Below the pieces are notes generated by a model. The model searched no databases. It saw only the letters and a program-made list of their open reading frames with translations, and was not told the DNA's origin. The translations under genes were made by a program, and so were the position numbers. This document shows, piece by piece, positions 37,383 to 49,400 of a DNA stretch of 64,000 nucleotides; within the stretch, counting starts at the first letter, position 1; each line of letters opens with the position of its first letter. Origin of the DNA: Fulvia fulva (lineage: Eukaryota > Ascomycota > Dothideomycetes > Mycosphaerellales > Mycosphaerellaceae); NCBI RefSeq assembly GCF_020509005.1, contig NC_063016.1, positions 2,542,001 to 2,606,000 on the forward strand. Direction: 5' to 3'.

Positions 37383-38480
37383 TCGATAACGAGAATCACC
37401 TATACGTAGTATTGGCTACGAACCTCTCGTCTTACTACGAGAGAGCTAAGTATTCTTACGCTAGAGCGTCGTAGGCGCGACGGGCGCGTAACGTAGGCGA
37501 AGCCGCGGCGAATAGAGGACTACTAGTAAAACGGGTATAAAAACTATCCGACGAGCGTATACTCGTATCGGGAGCGAGTCCCTCTTCTTTCTACGAGTAA
37601 GAAGGGCGCGGAATCGTAGCCTATACGCTCGATAGGACACCTCTAGTATAAGTATAGAATTTTTACCTCCGGAGACTATAAACCGAGCGGGCCGAGCGAC
37701 GAATATTAGACGAGCGGACTATAGAATAATAACTAACCGGACTATACGACGGCGTCGAGCGGACTACGAAACAATCTAGTGTTACTAGCGGGCAATACGG
37801 TAGGGAGGTAGATACGCGACGAAGCCTATAAGGGCCTATTAAGCACCCGGTATAGGAACGAGGGTTTTGCCTAAGGTACTACCTATCTCGCTACATAACG
37901 TACCTAGTCTAATATAGTAGATTGCGACGAGGAAAAGACGATAGCCTAAGCAAGGAAAAGACGGCTATTAGGACGGGGAAAAGACGTATAATACGAGTAG
38001 ATTAGTTCTATAATCGGGGAGGATCGAGGGTAGGGTAATAAGGAACTTTATATTAGTTAGTAGGTAGAAACGTAAGGAGTACGCTACCCGGCGTAGTGTG
38101 TGCCCCGAGCAAACCTACGAGGTATAGACGGCCGCTTTCTAGAGATAGGCTACGGTAACGCGAAGGGCGTCAAAACCTAGGGCGTAGTATATACTAGTAG
38201 CGACGGCTAATACTGTCTATATAGCCCGAGAGGACGGATACGTATGTCGGTTAATAGAGAGCACTAAAGGGCTTAGGCCTATAGAGGTAGATATTGGCTT
38301 AAGGAGCAAATAGGGAGGGAGGGCGTAGAGGGAAGCTTTTACTCCGGGCTAACCTCTCGAAACGAGGCTATACGGTAGTACTAGATAAGTAGTAAAGCGC
38401 GGTTAAGACTTATTACCTTATCTCGTAGCTAGCTTACTAAATACGATTCCTTCCTTACTAGACAATAATCGAGGTAGGAG
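37383..38480 (+). other. unassigned 5' segment of LINE-E
   Basis: CpG-rich, RIP-mutated sequence without a recognisable frame, lying between the left target duplication and the ORF2 linker. It may be a diverged ORF1 or endonuclease region, a 5' chimera or a separate insertion. I see no terminal repeat or duplication that would separate it from LINE-E. Confidence 0.4.
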
Positions 38481-41233
38481 TCGAGGAGGAACCTATAGCG
38501 GAGCTACGCCTAAACTAGAAAAAGGCCCCGTAGGAAGAAATCCGAGGTGAACTAGCGGTACAACTATACGATAATAGAGCAAATACGGGAATAGAAGTAG
38601 GAATAGAAGTAGAACAAGAAGCCGAGCTCGACAAAGAAGCCGAACGGATAACGATAGTTATATAGGAGGTAGCTCGTTAGTATATACCCTATATTCGACC
38701 TTCTTAAAGACAGAAGCTATTCTAGACCCCGGCGTACGCGGAAAGGGTAAAGGAGGCGAGGAGGGCTAGACGAGAGTAGACAAAGGAGCAGATATAAGTA
38801 ATATAGGACGTATACTAAAGGGCTAGCTAAGCTAAGAAAGCCTAGATACGTCGGGATAAATAGCTAGACTAGAGAACGACGGTAGGGCTCGTAATAGAGA
38901 ACCCTAACTAGATATAGCGACTAGCGAGGTAGGCGAGAGCTAGAGGGATAGAGAAGACGCCTTACTTCCCGCCTATAGTAGATATAACGGGAACGCTAAG
39001 GTTAACGCCGGAGGTAAAAGCGAAGACGTTTACGGACTACTTCTTCTTAATATAAGTCGACGCAGACCTAACGGATATAGTAGGCACGTCGTACCCGGAA
39101 CTACTAGATATATACTAGATAGTCTAGCTAGGCGAGGTTAAGGCCGTAATAGGATAGCTTAAGGGAAGAAAGGCCCTAGGGCCCGACAAAATCCTAAATC
39201 TCCTACTAAAGAAATATAAAGAGGAAATCGCCCCGAGCCTAGCTAAGCTCTTTACTACTTATCTACGGAAAGGCTACTATCCGAAGCCGTATAGAGACTC
39301 CCTAATAGTAGTTATCCGGAAGCTATAGAAGGAAGACTATAATAGGCTTAAGTTATATAGACCGATTGCGCTCCTAAATATAGTAGGGAAGATCCTAGAG
39401 AAGGTAGTAGCCTAGAGACTTATAAAACTAGTCGAGGAGAACAATATCCTCCCGGAGACATAGATAGGAGGGAGAAGTAACCGCTTAACCCTTACGGTAA
39501 TAGAACTAATAACCGAATAGATCTAAACCCTCTAGTACTATAGACGGAATAGAATAGTATCGCTACTCTCCCTAGATATCTCCGGAGTATTCGACAATAT
39601 CTCCTACGAAAGACTACTCTATATACTCTAATAGAAGGGAGTCCCCGTATAGGCCACGAAATTTATATACTCCTTCCTTAAAGAGAGGACTACGAGAATA
39701 GTCCTCGGGAGGTATAAATCCGATAGGATATACGTAGAGACCGGAATCCCCTAAGGATCTACGCTATCCCCGGTCCTATTTCTAATCTTTATAGCCGACC
39801 TTATCCCCTTACTTACGTCCCCTTAGACTTTAGCGTTAGGCTTTATAGACGACATAAACATCCTAGCCTAGTCCGTAATAACGGAAAACTATAGACTACT
39901 TACGGAGAGATATAGAGTATACGAGGACTAGGCTAGACGCTACGGCGTCCGTTTTGCCCTAGAGAAATACTAGCTGATCCACTTTAGTAAAGCGAGGACC
40001 TACTACAATATATAGGTAACTATAATAATCTAGGGATACGAGACGAAGCCCTCCCCCGAACTCCGAGTACTAGGAATCTAGCTAGACCCGAAGCTAAGCT
40101 AGAACCTATAGATTAAGAAGGCCTAGAATAGAGTATAAGTAAACGAGGCATTAATAACACGTCTTACTAAGTCAACGTAGGGGGCGACCTCCGACAAAGC
40201 AAGAATAATATATAAAGTAATCGTTCGACTAGCGATACTTTACGGGGTATAAATCTAGAGTACGGGGGGAGTCGATAAGCTAGTACCGCGACGGATCGAA
40301 CAGCCTCTTAATCGAACCTAAGTAGGTAACTTAAGAAGAATTCTCGGAGCGTATAAGACTATACTAACGAGAGTAGCCGAGATAGAGACCGGGACACTAC
40401 CTATCCGTTACTATATCTAAGGGATAAGGATCTAATATACGGCGAAGACGATAGGGTACCTAGTATAGTAAACTATCTACGATAAGACAGCACGAATTGT
40501 ATAGAGATATAGCCGGCTATATATAGGACCGTACGTAAGGAGGTATTAGAAGCGGGACGACTTACGGGTTTTTAGGAAAATATAAGGAACGCCGGAGTAG
40601 CTAGCGAGGGAGGAGGAGGGACGAAGAACCTAGGAAAGGAAGGGGAATAAGGGAAAGTCCTAGAGCCTCGTAGAGTAGGTAGCCGGCTACCTATAGGAAC
40701 AGGAATAGAATAGTAACCCGCTAGTAAGAATAGGCCCCCTAGCCCTACGAACCTTCTAGAGATATAACTACCTCCTATACCGCGACCTTATAAGGGTAGA
40801 AGCAAGCGTAACAATCTAAATCCGGGCCGAATATATCGGGCTTCGGGCTTACTTATATAGGAGGAACGTCCTAGATATAGATAACCTAGCGTACGAGTAT
40901 AGCTACCCGTCGTAGAACCCGGAATATATAGTCGAACGGTGCCTATAGTAGGTAGAAGGGCGGAGTATATAGAGAGCGAGAATAGCTAGACGCGACTACT
41001 AGTCGATCGTTACGAACAAGAGCGACGTATAGAGGATAGTACGTTAGGTCCTAAGATAAGGATACCTTACCTAGTTTAAACTAGCTAACGAGACGGAGGA
41101 GTAGATAGAGAAGAGGAGGGAGACTAAGGGGATGTAGATAAGGTAGTTATTAGGGTAGGCCTATAACACTAGTATACCCTCTATAAGGAAAGCGGGAAGG
41201 TAAATAACGGACAATAGTAGTACAGGAGAAGAG

Positions 41234-41262
41234 AGGGGTTTTTACCGCGAGCGGTTTCCCCT
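41234..41262 (+). other. 3'-UTR hairpin of LINE-E
   Basis: Outer stem aggggg-type (agggg/cccct), 5-base bulge ttttt opposite tt, inner stem accg/cggt closing the loop cgag. Best preserved example of the hairpin shared by all LINE 3' ends here. Confidence 0.65.
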
Positions 41263-41358
41263 TCGAAAGACAGAAGTACGTAGAATAGCTATATAGGCTA
41301 GGAGGCACTATAACAGCTTAATAAATAATATATATATATATATATATTATACCTACGG

Positions 41359-44300
41359 GACGCGAGGATAACGGCGATAATAATAATAGCCTTAAACTAA
41401 GCGCAATAGTAGCTAATGACCTAGATCAGTTCTTAAATAAGTAGTTTAACTACAATCCTAAAGAGAAGCTCCCGCCTATATACTACGACATTATAGATAC
41501 TTTCTTAGTAAAGGACTACGAGGGACTCCTACCTTACCGACTAGGCATCGACTACGAGATTTATATTAAACCCGGTAGACCTTAAGAACCGCTATATCGA
41601 AAGCTATCATTACGGTTCACCTTAGAAGGCTATACTTAGTATTACGTAACCTAGTACGCTAGCGCGCCTAGACCCTAACCTCGACGTTTACTTTATCGCG
41701 GCTTCGCGACTTTCTTATCTTCTCTTCTTCGTAGAAAGTTTTCGATTCTAAGGTATTAATACGTTTACGCCCTATCTTACGCCTTATCCGTATTAGCTAT
41801 ACGGACTAGCCAAGAAGGAAAATAAAGCCGTTAAGAAATAGTTACTCGAACAGACTTTAGAAGGTAAGGTACGTAAGGCTAGTTAGAAAATAAGCTAGTT
41901 ACCGGTACCGGTATTAGTAGTAAGAAAGCCTAGAGGAGGGCTACGAGTATATTAACTACCGTAGGCTAAACGCTATTACTCTTAAGAATCGCTATCCTAT
42001 TCTATTAATATAGGAAACGCTTAACCGTATATACGGAAAGAAGTACTTTATGAAACTAGATATTATAGTAGCCTTTAATAAGTTACGTATCGCGGAAGGA
42101 TACGAGTAGCTAATAGCTTTCGTAATACGCTACGGTATATACGAATGCCTCGTATTACCGTTCGGCCTCTATAACGGACCCGTAACCTTTTAGTTATATA
42201 TTAATAAGGTTCTATAGGAACATCTAAATAACTTTATATTAGTATATCTAGATAACGTCCTTATCTTTAGCGAAACTCTAGAGGAACACGTCGAACACGT
42301 ACGAAAGGTATTAATTAAGCTATAAGATACCGGGCTTACTATTAATATCGATAAGTCCGAGTTCTACTAGGAACGTATAAGATATCTAGGCCTTATTATT
42401 ATACCCTAGAGTATCGAGATAGACCCGGGGAAATTGGAATGTATATAGACCTAGGAAGTACTAACTAATCTTAAGGATGTCTAAGCCTTCCTAAGCTTCG
42501 CGAGCTTCTACCGTAGGTTTATCGAGGCCTTCTCTCGTACTACATCCCTAATAACTAACCTAAAGAAGTTAGATAGGCCTAGTAATTATAAAAACCATAG
42601 AATTAACTAGACTAATAATTACTAGAGGGCATTCGAGGCCTTAAAAGTAGCGTTTAGTAAGGCAGGTATACTAGTATACTATATACCGGGTAGGTAGACC
42701 GTCGTCGAGACTAACTCCTTAGACTTTATTAATATAGGTGTGCTCTTATAATACGACGAGTAGGGAGTATTACATCCTATAGCTTTCTATTCGAAGAAGC
42801 TAAGTCCCTAGGAGTATAATTACGAGATCTACGATAAGGAACTCCTCGCGATTATTAAAGCATTCGAAGAGTAGCGCCCGGAGCTTACTTACGAAGTAGA
42901 CGAGGACGGCGATCTAGTCGAAGTGTTTATAGACTATAAGAACCTCGAATATTTTATAACTACGAAGTAGCTAAATCGCCGATAAGCGCGATAGGCAGAA
43001 TTTCTATTATAATTTAACTTCTAGATTATATACCGCCTAGGTATATAAGGAACAAAGCTAGATAGCCTAATGAGACGTAGCTAGGACCTTCCGTAGGGGG
43101 TAGACGATCCGAGAAATTAACACTAGCATTAGACATTGCTTCCGCTAGAGCGATTCCTTAAGATCGACTTTATACGAGCTACTATCGAAGATACGCCTAA
43201 AGAAGAAGAGACGACTCCCCTAAATCCTAAAGTAATCGAGTTTATTCTAGAACTAGAACAGGTACTATAAACATAGCTAGTACTAGCTTAGGAAGTTTAG
43301 ACTATAAATAAAGCCGAATTCGAAGCTAAACTCGAGTACCGTATAACGACTACTTACGCCCTAGACTAAGAACTTAAGGCGGTAATTAAGATACTACGGA
43401 AAGATAGTACTATCCCTCTACTCTTATAGAAGGCGAAGATATACCCTACGTACTATAAGGTAGATAGTAATATGTTATATATACGAAACTAGTACAATAG
43501 TTAGAGCCTATAGGTACCTAATAACTAGGCCCTACGGACTCGGCTTATTAGAATAAATCATGACGCTCTAGTAGTAGGATATCTAGGACGAGCTCGAACC
43601 TATAAACTCGTAGCACGAGAATTCTATTAGCCTGGCTTAGCAAGATTAGTACGTAGATATACCGCGAATTACCGTATATACCGTACGACGAAATCTCTAT
43701 ACTCCTAGCTACCTAGATTATTATACCTACTTCTAGTACCGGACTAACCTTAGAGGTACATCGCGGTAGACTTCGTAGTCGGACTTCCTAATAGCACCCT
43801 CGATAGTATAACCTATAATAACATTATAACCGTAATAGATAGGCTAACGAAGGAAGTCGAGCTAATTCTAATTGGAGCGATAACTATATAGAACACGGCA
43901 AGACTTTTCCTAAAGTATATATTCTCCCGACGTAGATTTCCTAATACTATTACTTTAGACCGCGGTAAATAATAGGTTACTACCTTCTAGAAGAAACTTT
44001 ATAAGATGCTTCGTACAAGTCGTAAGCTAAGTTCTTTATACTACCTAGAAACTAATAGATAGTCGGAGGGTACTAACTAAGTAATAGAATAGTATCTCCG
44101 TATATTTACTAACGAGGTATAAGATGACTAGGTAGAATAGCTTTATCTAGCTCAGTTCGCGATCAATAACTACCTTTCTAAAGTTACTAGTGTGTCGCTA
44201 TTCTACGCTACTTTAGGCTATAACCCTAAGTTTATAGAGCGCGTAGACCTAAGCGCTAGAAAAGAGGGAGGACTGACTACTCTCTAGCGACTAGATATAT

Positions 44301-45000
44301 AATCGGCTAAAGCCTTCGTACGCCGGATTTACGACCTTTATAAGCACCTTTAGGAAAATATACGGATGTTATAAGCTCTCTAAGCTAAAGTAGTAAACCG
44401 CTACCGAAGCATCCCGCTAGACTATAAAGTAGGCGACTAGGTATACCTAAGTACTAAGAATATCCGTACGACTCGACTATCTAAGAAGCTCGATAGAAGA
44501 TACGCTAGCCCGTACTAGATCATAGAAGTTATACTAGCTAAGCTCTTATATCAACTAAGATTGTCGGACGCTATAGTAGGACTCGATAACTACTTTTATA
44601 CCTCGTTACTTTAGCGAGTCGATCATCCCGACTTCCTACTACTTAAAGGCTAGTATCTAGTACTACTACCGCCGATAACTATCGAGCCCGATACTACCGA
44701 AGCCGATATAGTCGCTAATATAGTCGTAACACCTATATATATATATATATAGTAGAGAAGATCTTAGACATATATACCCGTAAGCGAGTAGGCAAAGTAA
44801 AGAAGGGGTAGAAGCGTAAAGTAGACACTTAGTATAAGGTGAAATGGCTTAGATATTAGAATAAGGAGGATAGTAAGACCTAGTAACCGGCTAAGAATAT
44901 GTTAAAATACGCGGCCGCCGCTATTATAGACTTCTACTATAACCGGCCGGAGTTATCTACGCCTATAGGCTTCGTAGCTCTATCTAATTAGATCCTCCTA
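41359..45000 (+). pseudogene. gypsy-B1 pol remnant (RT, RNase H, integrase, chromodomain)
   Basis: It resumes directly after LINE-E. Segments seen: LPYRLGIDYEIYIKPG near 41530-41580, reverse transcriptase with YLDN (ancestral YLDD) near 42243-42254, RNase H with VETNSLDF near 42703 (active-site Asp now Asn), a zinc-binding integrase N-part near 43555-43700, integrase core near 43750-44180, and a chromodomain at about 44815-44940 reading YKVKW-LRY, in which one Trp codon survived. A 193-bp insertion splits it at 41608. Stops from RIP are frequent. Confidence 0.85.
41608..41800. repeat. probable solo LTR insertion in gypsy-B1 pol
   Basis: The pol frame (codons for PLYRK, then LYGLAKKE) is continuous if this segment is removed, and the bases agctat occur on both sides (41602-41607 and 41795-41800). 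The insert opens with cattacgg, close to the tattacgg start of the gypsy LTRs, but its body matches no other LTR in the window. The exact duplication length (5 or 6) is ambiguous. Confidence 0.6.
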
Positions 45001-45521
45001 AGTAATAAGGTGCTCGGGCTTAATACGATTAGGGTTAATAGTAACACCGTTACGAATAAGTTATCTCGAGCTATACCTCTAATAGAATCTACTTAGTATA
45101 TATTTACTACGTACCGCTATACTAGCTAGGTTACGGGAAAGCCTACTATCTTAACTAAGGACTCCGGTATTACCTACTGCCCTTAGCTCTACGATAGTAC
45201 CGGTAGTTATACCGATACTCGAGTAAAACCTATAGAGCCTATAATAATACCTAACCTTAGCTATAAGGATTATACGCGAGTACTAGCTAAAGATAGACTT
45301 AGGTCTAGGGTAAGCTAGCTAACTAAGTAGTATATTCCTCGAAGGGAGCCGGTCGCGGATAGGCTAGTTATAGATAGACTAGATATAGATATATTACTAG
45401 ACAATAATAAGGTATTAGAGGATAATAAGACTTTCGTACGGTTATAGAGTAGTACGGGTAAGTAGCCGTATAAGATAGATAACGCTTAGAGAACTAAGAC
45501 GCGTTTTAAGAGGAGGGGTAC

Positions 45522-45705
45522 TATTACGGATAGCCCGCGACCCCTTACTATAGCTACGTCGGCCCGGGTGAGCCGTAGACCTTCCGTATCGGGTTAGCGC
45601 GGCTTAGCTTTACTTTATAACTTTGCCGCGCCTCGCGCTCCTCTTTCGTAGCTTTATAGAACAATGACTCTTATATTCGGACCCTATAGTACGCGCGCCC
45701 TTATA
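45522..45705 (+). repeat. gypsy-B1 3' LTR
   Basis: 184 bp from tattacgg to ttata, preceded by the purine tract gaggagggg and followed by the duplication ctaag. Confidence 0.9.
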
Positions 45706-46302
45706 CTAAGTAAGGATTACTTCGATACTAAACGTAGTATTAACTTTATAGGGTTCTAGGTCGGGGATCTTATAGTTAAGTTCGACAAGCTATATAAGGA
45801 TAACCTATCTAGAAAGATTAGTTACCGCTAGCTTAGGCCGTATCGTATAGCTAAGATGTACTCGGTGTTTAGTATATACTTCCTTAAGGAGCTTAATAGT
45901 ACGAGGTTAAAGGGGATATAAGCCCGAGAAAACCTAAAGCTAATCCTATAGTTAAGACCGGACCCGGAGCTTAATCTTCCTAAAGCTAAAGACATTATAG
46001 TACTAGAGGATAGGGTTGATGTCGTAATAGGGGAGGGAGATATCGCGAATATCGAAAAAGGCGATCTTCTAAACGAGAATAGACCTATTACGTCTAAATC
46101 TAATAATAAAGAAGATGACGATATACTTCTAATAGGTATTAATAGAGCTACTATACTTCCGGATCTAGAATCTAAGCCGACGAGACTATAGGTACGGCCT
46201 TATAACCTTACTACGGAGGAGATAGCCGAATTTACTAGGATTTAGGTTAAAGGAGGGATAGGATTTCATTATTTCTTTTTTCTTAGGCGTAAGGAGTTTA
46301 CT
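45706..46302 (+). pseudogene. gypsy-D2 pol, second piece (integrase C-terminal region)
   Basis: Collinear with gypsy-D1 from about 11385 to 11950. Starts with the right copy of the gypsy-B1 duplication and ends with the left copy of the LINE-F duplication (46291-46302, aaggagtttact). Confidence 0.85.
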
Positions 46303-46408
46303 AACTTATAGTTTACTAGTACGATAGATATATAGATAGATATTTCATTAAGCTGTTGTAGTGCCCTTTAGCCTATATAGCTATGCTATCTTGTTTTCGT
46401 ATATATAG

Positions 46409-46436
46409 AGGGGAAACCGTATTAGTAAAAACCCCT
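46409..46436 (-). other. 3'-UTR hairpin of LINE-F
   Basis: On the minus strand: agggg/cccct outer stem, ttttt bulge opposite tt, inner stem act/ggt with one wobble pair. Same layout as in the other LINEs. Confidence 0.6.
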
Positions 46437-49400
46437 CCTCCTTCCCGCCTGTCTTTTCCTCCTAGTTGTTGTCTTAATTTTCCCTTATTAGGGGTACGCT
46501 AGTGTCATAGGCCTGCCCTAATAACTACCCTATCTGCCACCCCCTAGCTTCCGCCTCTTGTCTATCTACTCCTCCGTCTCGCTAGCGAGGCTAAACTACT
46601 AGAGGTATCCCTACTATAGTATCTACCGAGAGATTCGGCGAATGTTGCCTTTGTCCCTAATAATTGACTTGTAGTCTCTCCTTCCCGCTTAGTGCCTCCA
46701 ATTTCCCCTGCCTCTCGCCTACTACGGGCATCGTAGTAGTATATGTTCTAGGTTTTGCGATAGGTAGCCATACTAGTAGGCTAGGCTATAGATGTATAGT
46801 ACGCGTCTTCTAAATAGGTAGGCCCTTAACCTAATATATTCGGACCTGATTTGGATCGCTATGCTTGCCTCGGCCCTTGTTAGGTCCCTATATAGCTAGT
46901 AATTGTGTCTCTAGAAGGCTCGGAGCGCTATCGGGCCTATTGTCTTAGGGGGCTTCCTTTTCTAGTCCTGCTCCTATAGGTAGCTCGCTATCTGTTCCGC
47001 TAGGCTTTAGGTCTTAGCCTTGCTCCCGCCGGCCTAGCGAGTCCTACGCTCCTCCTCTTTTCGTGCTAGCTATTCGGTGCTTGTCTATATAGCCGCAAAG
47101 GTAGTAAGGTCATCCTCTTTTTGGCTTGTCCTATGTCCGGCCCCTCTCCGGTAGTAGCTTTCTATCTTATTCTTTACCTCCTAGATCGTAGTTTATACTA
47201 GGTAACCTATCGTCCTTACCGCGTATTAAATTCTTATTCCCCGGATATACTAGCCGATTAGTAGTGTTCCTGTCTCCATTTCTACCGTGCTTATTAACGT
47301 TGTCTTATATACGCCTAGTACCCTACGTAGGTTGCCTACCTATGTCCTGTTTAGGGGTTACTCTATCCGTTTCGGGATCGGCTTGCCTACGCCTCCTGTT
47401 CCCTAAATCTATGCCCCGTATAGTATAGCTAGTCTGACGATCGCCTTATACATTACTCTTGCCTTGTCGAATGTTGCTCCCTATATAGATGCCGTAAGTC
47501 TCTTTATCGAGGCTTCGTTAACTTGTGCTCGACTCTAGGCTTTCTTAACCTATACATTCTAGCTTAGCTTCGGGTCGAGCTAGATCCCTAGTACTCGTAG
47601 CTCCGCTAATAGCTTTGTCTCGTAGCCTTAGATTCTTACCGCTGCCTCTATATTATAGTATGTTCTCGCTTTACTAAAGTGTATAAGTTAGTACTTTTTA
47701 GGGGCGAACTAGGTACTATACTTCTTTGCCTACTCCTCGCATTTCTTATACCTATCTTCGAGGAGGCGACAGTTCTCTTCTGTCGAGTCTGACTATACTA
47801 GGATGTTTATGTCGTCTACGAACCCCGATACTAAGGTTTACGGAGAGGTGAGTAGGGGGATTAGATCAGACATAAATATCAGAAACAGGATAGGGGAGAG
47901 AGTAGATCCCTAAGGTATTCCAGTCTCTACCTTTACCGGGTCGGACGTATACCTTCCTAGGACTAGGTATACCGTCCGTTCCTAGAGAAAGGAGTAGACG
48001 AACGTCGTTACCTACTAGGGGATACCTTTCTGCTATAGGATATATATTAGCCTTTGGTATAAGACGTTGTCGAAGGCTCCTACGATGTCGAGGGATAGTA
48101 AGGACGCCGCTCGGTTCCTACCGTAGTGCTAGAGGGTCTGAATTTGCTCCGTAATTAGCTCTATTACTATTAGTGTCGATCGCTAGCTTCTTCCCCCTAT
48201 CTATATTGCTAGGAGTACGTGGTTGTCCTCGGCTAGCTACGTAAGTCTCTAGGCTACTATCTTTTCTAGGACCTTCCCTATCGTGTTTAGAAGTGCGATT
48301 GGTCTATACGACTTGGGCTAAGTATAGTCCTCCTTCTATAGCTTACGTAGTACTACTGTCATAGACTCTCTATACGGCTTCGGGTGATACCCTAGCCGTA
48401 GGCACGCGGTAAACAGGTTTACTAGGCTCGGCGCGATCTCTTCTCTATACTCTTTTAGTAGTATATTTAGTATCCTATCTAGGCCTAGGGCTTTCCGTCC
48501 TTTTAGCTTACTTATAACTCCTATTACTATATTAGAGCTAACCGCCTAATCTATGTCTAGGGGTTCCGGGTATATATACGGGTCGATATCCGTAAGGTCT
48601 GCCTCTACTTACGTCGAAAAGAAATGGTCGGCTAATGCTTTTGCCTTACCCCGGGGCGTAGCCTAGGCAATCCCTTCGCGGTCTACGATTAGGGGGAAGT
48701 GAGGGGTTTGCTACTCTTTAGGTAGTCGTGCCTATTTAGTAAGTCTCTATATCTATTCCGGGTTTTCTATAACGAGCCCGATCGTCGCTCTCTAGTCCTA
48801 TAGCTTGTCGCGTCTTATCTGTGCCTTCTTCTCTTATGTCGCGCGACAGTATTGCTCCTACGTCTCTTAGGTGTGCTCCTTCGTCTACTGTCGCCTTGCC
48901 CTTCTAGCCTCCCTTACCTTCGTAGAGTATTTAGGGGTCTAGAAGGCCTTTTACTACGTTAAGGGCCGGAGTAACGGCGTATATTGTTCCGCTGCTTACT
49001 ATATGACCGAGGTAATCTGTTCCGCTACTTGATCTAGCTAAGCTGTCGTCTCGAGTTCTCTATACTATAGTAGGTTCGCTATTAGAAAGCCTCTTATATC
49101 GTCCTAGCGTGCCTTCTTCTAGTTACGGCGTAGTTCGCTTACTAGCTCCTCTATCGCCTTCACCCCTAGCGTCGTTTAGATAGGGATATAGTCTAAGGAG
49201 GCTTCTAGCGCGTAGTTCGGTCGGCATTAGACTAGTCTCTCTTCAAGTTCTCGTAATAGAAAGTATAGGTCGATCGTGCTTATACTTATACGGGCCTTCT
49301 ACGTCTCTGTTCCCTTTGGTATTACTAAGGCTATTCCGTAGCGTGCGGTTATATCTAGTAGCTTTTCCCCTAGAAACGCGTGCGGGGGAGTGAATTCGAG

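Larger units (their letters stand above)
37383..41342 (+). mobile_element. LINE-E, 5'-shortened or 5'-rearranged RIP-degraded LINE in gypsy-B1
   Basis: Flanked by a 16-base duplication (37367-37382 and 41343-41358, tatattatacctacgg) whose first bases merge with the element's TA tail. ORF2 is recognisable from about 38480 to 41190: linker, reverse transcriptase with KALGPDK near 39170-39190, SLDISG near 39570, FIDD at 39842-39853, and a C-terminal Cys/His region near 40890-40950. The 1.1 kb at 37383-38480 resembles neither the endonuclease nor ORF1 of the other LINEs here; no GDFN motif was found. The 3' end is a run of TA dinucleotides, not ATCT. Confidence 0.85.
33995..45705 (+). mobile_element. 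gypsy-B1, complete RIP-degraded chromovirus with nested insertions
   Basis: 11.7 kb between two 184-bp LTRs with target duplication ctaag (33990-33994, 45706-45710). Removing the nested LINE-E (37383-41342 plus one duplication copy), the LTR-like insert at 41608-41800 and the solo LTR at 35790-35974 leaves a typical element of about 7.4 kb. A second copy, gypsy-B2, starts at 61755. Confidence 0.95.

Noticed and set aside
41322..41348. TA-dinucleotide run considered as an independent microsatellite or origin-like element
   Set aside because: It is the 3' tail of LINE-E running into its target duplication.
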